Origin: Entophlyctis helioformis
Taxonomy: Eukaryota; Chytridiomycota; Chytridiomycetes; Chytridiales; Chytriomycetaceae
Direction of reading: 5' to 3'
Assembly (NCBI GenBank): GCA_025526915.1
Contig: JAHLKH010000012.1
Location: 178,238 to 242,237 of the forward strand
Length of the DNA: 64,000 nt
Every line of letters begins with the position of its first letter. Within the stretch, counting starts at the first letter, position 1. The notes beneath the pieces were generated by a model. The model was given only the letters and a program-made list of their open reading frames with translations, was not told where the DNA came from and did no database searches. The position numbers and the translations under genes are program-made. Shown here piece after piece: positions 57,703 through 64,000 of this stretch.

Positions 57703-60183
57703 TCAGGCAGTGATCACAGCAAAGGTCGAGACCGTGACGGCACCGCCGGCAAAGTTGTTGTCTGACACAAACTTGACAGCGAGCGAGAACGAGGAGGTGG
57801 TCGCCGTGAACGCAAACTGCTGGTCGATGCTGCCCTTGCCAGAGCGCGACACGAGTGTCTTGGTGCGACCGTTGGCATCGACGTAGACGAGCGACAGGAC
57901 GTCGTAGTCGGCCTCGGTGTCGTATGCAGCAACCAGCTTGACGCGCAGCTTGGTGCCGACCGGTGCACCAAAGAACTGCTCGATGCTGGAGTTGGTCTCG
58001 TCTGCATAGGTGACGCCGTCGTTGATCTGCCACTTGTCGCCGACCTTGTTCCAGCCCAGCTTGGTGTCGACAAGAGACGCGGCATCGTTGTAGACTCCAA
58101 CATTGCCAACCGACACGGTCGAGGCCGACGTGACAGCACCGCCGCCACCGATGCGTGCTGCAGAGGCACGAGGAGGCGTTGTGGCAGCCACGATGCGGAT
58201 GTCACGCTGCGTCTTGAAGAACTGCACGCCGTCCTTGCGACCAATGATGACGATGCGCGAGTTGCCGAGACCCGACACGGGCGACGTGAAGTCGATGGGG
58301 ACAACCGCCTTGGCGCGTGACAGACCCGTGCGACCGCCAAGACGTGTGCCCGTGGTGGTTTGGATGACAATCTCGTCCAGTCCAGCAATCTCGGGCGAGA
58401 TGCGCACACGGTTGGACGGCACGCTGAGACTGAACGGCTCGAGTGTAAACTGTAGACCCGCCTTGCCAGTGCGCACGCCCTCCTGGACGAGAAAGTCGGC
58501 AATGCGGTCGAACTGCGTGCTGGTTGTCGCGTTGGGCAGAATGTCCGAGATTCGTGCACGCACAATCACGTCGGCAACCACGCCAACATCCTCAACCAGC
58601 TGGCCGGCGTTGCGGCTGTTGCGGATCGACTGGCGCACTCCTGCTGACAGACGGTTGCCAAACACGCTGGCGCCGACAGTCAGGTCAGACACAAACGGCA
58701 GAGCGCGGAAGTCGGTCGGGTTGCGCGTGATCAGCTCGTTGTGGTTGATGATGTTGGCACCGCCGGCACCAGTGCGGCCGTCCTCGCCAAAGATAATGCC
58801 CGTGCCGGACCCCTGGATGGATGCGGACAGACGGTCGCAGGCCGAGTAGCAGCGGCCGTTGTTGAACACGCCGACGGGCTTCAGGTACACCTGGCCAAAG
58901 GCGTTGAGACGCGCAAACGAGTCAAACAGGCCGAGCTCCGTGTACTTGGATCCCGCGCGCGTGCGGCGGTACGCGTCGGCCCACGGGTCGCCAACAGGTG
59001 CATTGTCGACAAAGACACGGCGCATGACATTGTTGTACAGGAACCGTGCACCGTATGGCTGGAAGTCGGCCTGAAAGAACTGCGGGATTGCCATCGAGTA
59101 GAAGATGGAGCCACCGCCGTTGTCGCGCAGATCAATCACGACGGCATTGGTGTCCTTGAGCTGGTTGGCGAGCAGGCTGCGGATGGTGCGCAGCGCAGTG
59201 TCGTCGCTGGTCGTGGGAGTAAAGTCGTCAAGACGCAGCACGCCGAGGTTCTTGCCAAGTGGGTCCCAGATTCCCCACGACAGACCGCCGGTTGTGGTGG
59301 GGTTGAGCGAAACGGGTCCGAGATCGAGATCCGCCAGGGCTTCCTTCTTAAAGTCAAGGGCTGGCGACTCGATCATGTCAATGGGACGCTTGAACGGGTT
59401 GGGGGCAGGGCGGCTGCGACCGGAGCAGGCGGAGCAGGAGCGGTTCTGGCAGCAGCCAGTTCGGCAGCAGTCGCGCCAGGGACGGGTCTTCCCGTGAGGC
59501 GTCTGTACAGGGCCGTGGTGGCGGTCCAGCAATCGCCGTTGCGCGACGTGACGTAGGGGATGACGGTCGTGTACGTCTGGCCGGTGGCACGCGATCTGAA
59601 CGTGAATGTGATCGTGTCGTCAGCGGGCAGGCGGTTGACCGAGCCAGGCACGACGCTCAAAAAAGTCGATGCCGCGACGCTGGCCGCCAAAGTTGTTGGC
59701 GCCACCACCCGACTTGAACTGGTTCTTGCGGAACCACTGATATGCCGTGTCAGCACGCCGTCGCATCCACAACACAGACAGTAACACGCAGACAAGCAGC
59801 CCTACCTCGATAAACGAGTCGCCGTTGACAGCGAGCAGATCGTCACCAATGGCGATCCTGTTAAAGTCGGCGCCAAGGAGGGCCGTCACGCCTGGCCGCA
59901 CATCCTTGCGCGCAACAGCGACACGCGGGTCGTTCTCGATGTCGGCGCTCTCGAGGAACTCAAAGTACACGCCAGTGGTGGCCGAGAAGCAGCGGTGCGG
60001 ACCGGCAGTGGAAGAAGCGGGTGTGCAGGTCACGCAGCTGGGCGAAAGCGTCGACCAGACGCAGCTGGAGGTCTGCGTCGGAAATGGACGAGATGTTCGC
60101 CGCAGGCTGCGCACAATGGGGAACGGATCGGCCGCGGCACCGTAGTTGGTGAGCTTGGACTCGTAGTTGACCCAGACCTGCAT
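57703..60183 (-). CDS. S41-like peptidase Y, unit B (N-terminal frame breaks)
   Basis: The catalytic and C-terminal part is one open frame from about 59395 down to the stop at 57703-57705, with AVVIDLRDNGGGSIFYSMAI and VFNNGRCYSACDRLSASIQG. Upstream, frame is lost at a C/G run near 59400, at an A run near 59660 (six A against five in unit A) and near 60100. The intron equivalent to X intron 2 lies at about 59740-59806. The first ATG overlaps the acceptor-like ATGCAG before VWVNYESKLTNYG, and no signal peptide is encoded. A TATA-like box is about 150 bp upstream. The paralogue is about as long as X minus its exon 1. Confidence 0.7.
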
Positions 60184-60333
60184 CCAGCCGAGCGAGCTGT
60201 GACGGGAGGGAAGCCAGCCAAAGCGAGTGCAGATGCGTGGACGTTGTCATGGATCATGTTTGGATGCAGAGAGCGTTGGCTGTTGGCTGTTGGCTGTTGA
60301 TGCTGAGCAAGCGAGAGAGGGACAGCCGATGGC

Positions 60334-60341
60334 TTTTATAG
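60334..60341 (-). promoter_or_regulatory. TATA-like box upstream of peptidase Y, unit B
   Basis: TATAAAAG on the minus strand at the position equivalent to 48776-48783. One base of the T run differs between units. Confidence 0.5.
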
Positions 60342-62208
60342 ACGGCTGGTGCAGACAGACAGACAGACATACAGCCTGTGTGATGCAGCATCTGCTTGGC
60401 CACTTGATGACGATGGCTTGGCACAGATCGAGCTGGCGATGGCTGATTGGCTGCTGTGGCGGCATTGCCACTTGGACAGGAAACGTGTCTGTGCGTGGCG
60501 GTTGCCGTTGTCGACTGAGCGAGACTGAGCGAGGCTGTCCAAGCCTGACTTGGTTGTGGATGCCAGCCAGTGCTGTGCCGCCCAGCGATCGCCCGCCCCA
60601 CTCGCCTTGCTGTCTTGCCGAGAGCGTCAGTCGCACAAGCCAGCCAGCCAGCCAGCCAGCCAGCCACGATCTGAAGCGCATCTTGGCCCAGCAACAACAA
60701 ACGGCGGCGGGAACAGCAACAGCCGGCATGCCACAGCCAGCTGCTGCCAGCTGCTGCCACCACGCCCTGCCAGTCTGCACACGCCTGCCACTCCAACCGA
60801 CACTTATCCGCCAGCCGTCCGTCCGCCTGCTGTCCAACACTCGGCCCACCAACGCCTGCCTCCACTCTTCCAGCAGCCAACTGCCAGCCGTCCGTCTGCT
60901 GTCCATCCACTCGCCCCTCACAGCCATGTACCCACCATCCTTCCCATCCTTCCCACCACCACAGCCAGCAGCCAGCAGCCAGCAGTCTTGCCAAGCAGCT
61001 CTCCACAAGCCCAGCCACTCCAGCCCGCCTTGCTCCACAGCGCAGCAGCCCTGCAGTGCCAGACAGGTCAGTCGATCGCTCATGCCGCACAGTCTGCGCA
61101 ACCAACAGCAGCCAGTTGCTGCCCCCAAGAGGCTGGTGTTGGTCCCTCGGACTGTGCGAGCCACGGGACTCTTGGCTCTCTGCCCACTTGACCTGGATGG
61201 CTTGGCTTGACTCTGTCCACTTGGCTTGGCTTGTGTGCGAGTGGTTTGGATGGCCAGATGCATGCGTCCGTCTGTCCCGTGTGAACGCTTGCCGTCGAGT
61301 GGTCGCTTGATCGTCGCTCTTGGACTGCGCTGGACTGCACTGCACTGGATCGTAGAGTGCTGCTGACGTGCTCTTGCCGTGCTGTGGGTGATGTGACAGA
61401 GAGCGTCCTGTTGTGCTGCACTCGCTTGGTCGCCCCGCTTGGTCAGTCGCGTCCGTGTCCGCGTGCAGGCTGTGCGTGTCTCGCATTCATGTGTGCTGTC
61501 CATCTCACGGCACCAACAGCAGCAGCAGCAACGACTGCGAGACTGAGTCAGCCAAGTGTGCGGCCACTGGCAGCGTGCGATGCTCTGCCACTGGTGCTTG
61601 ATGCCACGGCCGCCTGTCTGCCCTCCTCGCTCCCGCCTCTCGCCCCGCACACGCTGCCCATGCACAAGGCTGCCTTGATGGTGCTCGCAGTGGTCGTCGC
61701 GACAACGTCCATGGATCCATCCATCCAAGACGGGCTGGCTGGCTGCATCCAATGCTCTGCAGCATTCAGACACGCCAACGACTCGAGCAGCAGCATCCAA
61801 CACTCGCCTCTGTCCCTAGTGTCTCTGTGCGGTGTCCATGCGATGTCCGTGCAGCCTGCCTCGTCGCTATCCGTCTCGCACGCCATCGATGGACAGACTC
61901 GCTCTTTGCTCGTTGCAGGTCAACTGCGCTGCATCGACAACAACCAGGCACATTGCCATTCACAGGCAGACAGACGGATCGCTTGCAAGACTGCGAGCAT
62001 CAGGCGACACCACACAGTTTCATCACAGCTCATTCTGAGCCACCGCACAGCTCGCCAGATGCACATCTGCAACGGCATTCCACCCACCAAGCCAGCAGCC
62101 ACGTCATTGCCTTTCGGGAAACCACAAAAGTCTCCGAGCCGTGTCTTCACAAAGAGCAAGCATCTCCAAACAGCTGCAACACTACTCGCACAATTGCAAA
62201 CCACACAC
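60342..62208. other. Repeat-rich spacer, unit B
   Basis: The equivalent of 48785-50657, with CAGA, CCAG and CAGCAGC repeats and many short deletions relative to unit A. A 518-codon minus-strand frame here is not preserved in unit A. No gene is supported. Confidence 0.55.
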
Positions 62209-63316
62209 ATGTCCAGCTACTTTCGCATCAGCACCAACAGCAACCAGCTGACCCGCATCCCTCTCAGAGGGTCAACATTCTCGCTCACACGGCAGGACCT
62301 CTCGCAAGAACCAGCCTCGACGCCGATTGCGCTCTGAGTGGGCCGTACAAAGCCGGCCTGACGCGCCATTACGAGCAGCTGGAGAACACGCGTCTGCCAG
62401 CTGGCTGCCCAACAGCACACGATGGTTGGTGGACTTGCCTGCGTCGCTCTTTGCCTGTATCGGCTGTCAGTCCATACGCCACTCCATCGCTTGCGGCTGC
62501 CATTCCATTCCTCTGGTAGTCTTGACTGGGCTGGCTGGCTGACCATGCGCGTGAATCGAACATTCATTGACAGACGCCGCAGCTGGCGCGTGTCCTTTTG
62601 GCTGCCAGTTGCCCGCACGCGTATCGGCCACGCGGCCTCGCTGGTCCACACGCACGCCACCAAGAACAAGCCGGCGCAATGCCTTTTGGGCGACAGCTGC
62701 GTGGCGACCTCGACATCGGACATCCCGCAGCAGCCTCAGTATGCAGGCCTACCAAGTCGACTCACTGGCATCCCTAGACATCACATCATGGCTTGGAAGT
62801 CCAGCAGCCGCCGACTCTACGGACCAGCCGATTGTTTCTGCCAGCCCATACACCAGCAGAGGGGCGACAACCACACGGGATCTCGGATGTCTCGCCAGTC
62901 CGAGAATCAAGCACTTCGCCATGTCCAACAATCGCCTCGGCTGCGTCGGATCAAGGACCGCAACCTCTCTCGACTGTAGCCGATCGCACAAGCAAGAAGC
63001 GAGAGCGCGATGCTCAGGACGTCGGCAGGTGCGAGTCGGCAGAGCCCGGTCGCCACCGAAGCGGGCCTGCCTGCCACGCTGTCGCTCTGCCCCGCCCTCG
63101 CTTCCATCACAGATGGATCACGCTGACGTTTGGCTTCAGACTCTAGCCCAAGACGACGGGTCTCGGACTACCTCCCCCTCTTTCCATCCATCAGGCTCGG
63201 CATACTTGCCGTCGCCCTATATGCCAAAGACTCCTCACTACTCGCCTATCGAGCCACGGTGGTCGCCGGAAGCGTCTTTCATTCATCCGGCTTGCAGCGA
63301 ATCTCATTCTGCTTGA
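62209..63316 (+). CDS. Gene Z, unit B
   Basis: Same start as in unit A (MSSYFRISTNSNQLTRIPLR). Here the frame continues straight into RQDLSQEPASTPIAL, then meets a stop because one C is missing (GCGCTCTGAG versus GCGCTCCTGAG in unit A). The downstream exon keeps YLPSPYMPKTPHYSPIEPRW and SFIHPACSESHSA, ending at 63314-63316. The opposing pattern of breaks in the two copies supports a real underlying coding sequence. Function unknown. Confidence 0.5.
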
Positions 63317-63774
63317 TTGACGAAATACACTGCTATAATCGACCTGTTGTTGGACTGGTGATTGTTGAGCTGGCAGCCGATCAGCAAGCAGGCTGTGGAC
63401 CGTCTTGCGATGCCATCAGCTGCTTTGGTGGTGTGTGCACGTTGCTGGCCATGGGATCTTGCAGTGCTGACAGTGACGGCAGCAAGCAAGGACAGCCTTG
63501 CCATTGTCGTCCGAGCACCAGCGAGCATCACGATCAGATGCAAGGCTTGGAGCGATCTCCGAGTCGCATCTGCTCCGCATTAAATTGCTTCGCCACATAT
63601 CCCGTCAAGGACCAGCCCCCACGCCAAGCTCACCACGCCAGCCACACTGTGCACCATAGCATGCCGTGTCAGTGCATGTCCCACATTCCCAAGCGTTTCG
63701 GTGGCGCTTGTTGGACGATCGCGTCGAGTGGATCTTTGTCCACACAGCCACAAAGCAAGCAAGCGGCTGTGACG
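63317..63774. other. Intergenic region with unit B/C junction
   Basis: The equivalent of 51786-52236. The junction is at 63566. One extra T (TTAAATTGC) distinguishes the start of unit C. No gene is seen. Confidence 0.55.
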
Positions 63775-64000
63775 ATGACGACGAAGCGACAGAGGAAGCG
63801 ACAGAGAACAGACGGCAACGGCATGTGCGCCGTCTGCAGAGCCAGCTGCAGAGCACAGCCGAGCAGCTGGTTGCCCTTGGCCGCACGGACATTGTGCTGG
63901 CCTGTGGTCGAGCAGGTCGTTGGAGCGAGTGGCAGCCAAGTCGTCGAGCAAGGACAGCCAGGACAGCGGCAAGTGCAGCCGCCAGCCAAGCGACGCAAGA
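63566..64000. repeat. Tandem unit C, first 435 bp
   Basis: A third start of the same unit, proving at least two unit-to-unit junctions in the window. It is closer to unit B than to unit A in the ankyrin leader, and carries further single-base indels. Confidence 0.9.
63775..64000 (+). CDS. Ankyrin-repeat protein, unit C (3' partial, frame breaks)
   Basis: Starts MTTKRQRKRQRTDGNG and loses frame where bases are missing (AACGGCATGTG versus AACGAGCATGTG in unit B). Another difference occurs near 63895-63905. The sequence leaves the window before the poly-Ala tract. Confidence 0.6.
   Translation, partial: MTTKRQRKRQRTDGNGMCAVCRASCRAQPSSWLPLAARTLCWPVVEQVVGASGSQVVEQGQPGQRQVQPPAKRRK

Larger units (their letters stand above)
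52030..63565. repeat. Tandem unit B (11,536 bp)
   Basis: The second direct copy, without the LTR element. It matches unit A in gene order and orientation throughout. Identity is very high over the ankyrin-repeat part, the tRNA and peptidase X, and lower, with many one-base indels, over Y, the spacer and Z. Confidence 0.93.

Noticed and set aside
34086..64000. Reading the array as a bacterial-type operon or horizontally acquired island
   Set aside because: Genes lie on both strands, contain spliceosomal introns and include a eukaryotic tRNA. No prokaryotic signals are seen.

Overview
The window is fungal nuclear DNA with short GT-AG introns and short gene spacing. It most likely comes from a zoosporic fungus (chytrid). 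Three things point that way: a flagellar microtubule-inner-protein homologue (CIMIP2/FAM166 type) next to a very large WD40 protein; a Gemin6 homologue, which many yeasts lack; and tandem S41-type peptidase genes, a family known to be expanded in Batrachochytrium and relatives. A placement in or near Rhizophydiales is inference only.

Left part (1-33.8 kb): unique, densely packed housekeeping genes. In order: an EST1/SMG5-6-like NMD factor with a C-terminal PIN domain (+, 5' end outside the window); a long Ser-rich coiled-coil protein (+); CSN5 (-); a ZGPAT-like G-patch protein (+); Gemin6 (-); a CCDC130/Saf4 splicing factor (+); the tRNA CCA-adding enzyme (-); a small unknown protein (+); a giant WD40 protein (-); a CIMIP2-like protein (-); glutaminyl-peptide cyclotransferase (-); XPA/Rad14 (+); a GATA factor (+); and a type I membrane protein (+). 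Several neighbours are head to head with tiny gaps between start codons: QPCT/XPA 6 bp, Gemin6/Saf4 33 bp, CSN5/ZGPAT about 45 bp. Many pairs are convergent with less than 100 bp between stops. RNA-processing genes (NMD, snRNP assembly, splicing, CCA addition) are over-represented in the first 16 kb.

Right part (34.09-64 kb): a head-to-tail tandem array of an 11.5-kb unit. Unit A is 34086-52029, unit B is 52030-63565, and unit C starts at 63566 and runs off the window. Each complete unit carries, in order, an ankyrin-repeat protein (+), tRNA-Phe(GAA) (-), secreted S41-like peptidase X (-), a second S41-like peptidase Y (-), a repeat-rich spacer, and an unrecognised Ser/Pro-rich gene Z (+). 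Unit A is about 6.4 kb longer because a Ty3/gypsy chromovirus-type LTR retrotransposon (39111-45478, 228-bp LTRs, 5-bp target duplication CCGTA) has inserted into exon 2 of its X gene. It separates the signal-peptide exon from the catalytic exon. Unit B keeps an uninterrupted X.

The X catalytic exons are clean and nearly identical in both units. The Y and Z segments carry many single-base indels, often in homopolymers, that differ between copies. These are either decay after duplication or consensus errors. The retroelement has an 8-base complementarity between the predicted mRNA start and the bases directly after the 5' LTR, which suggests Tf1-like self-priming.
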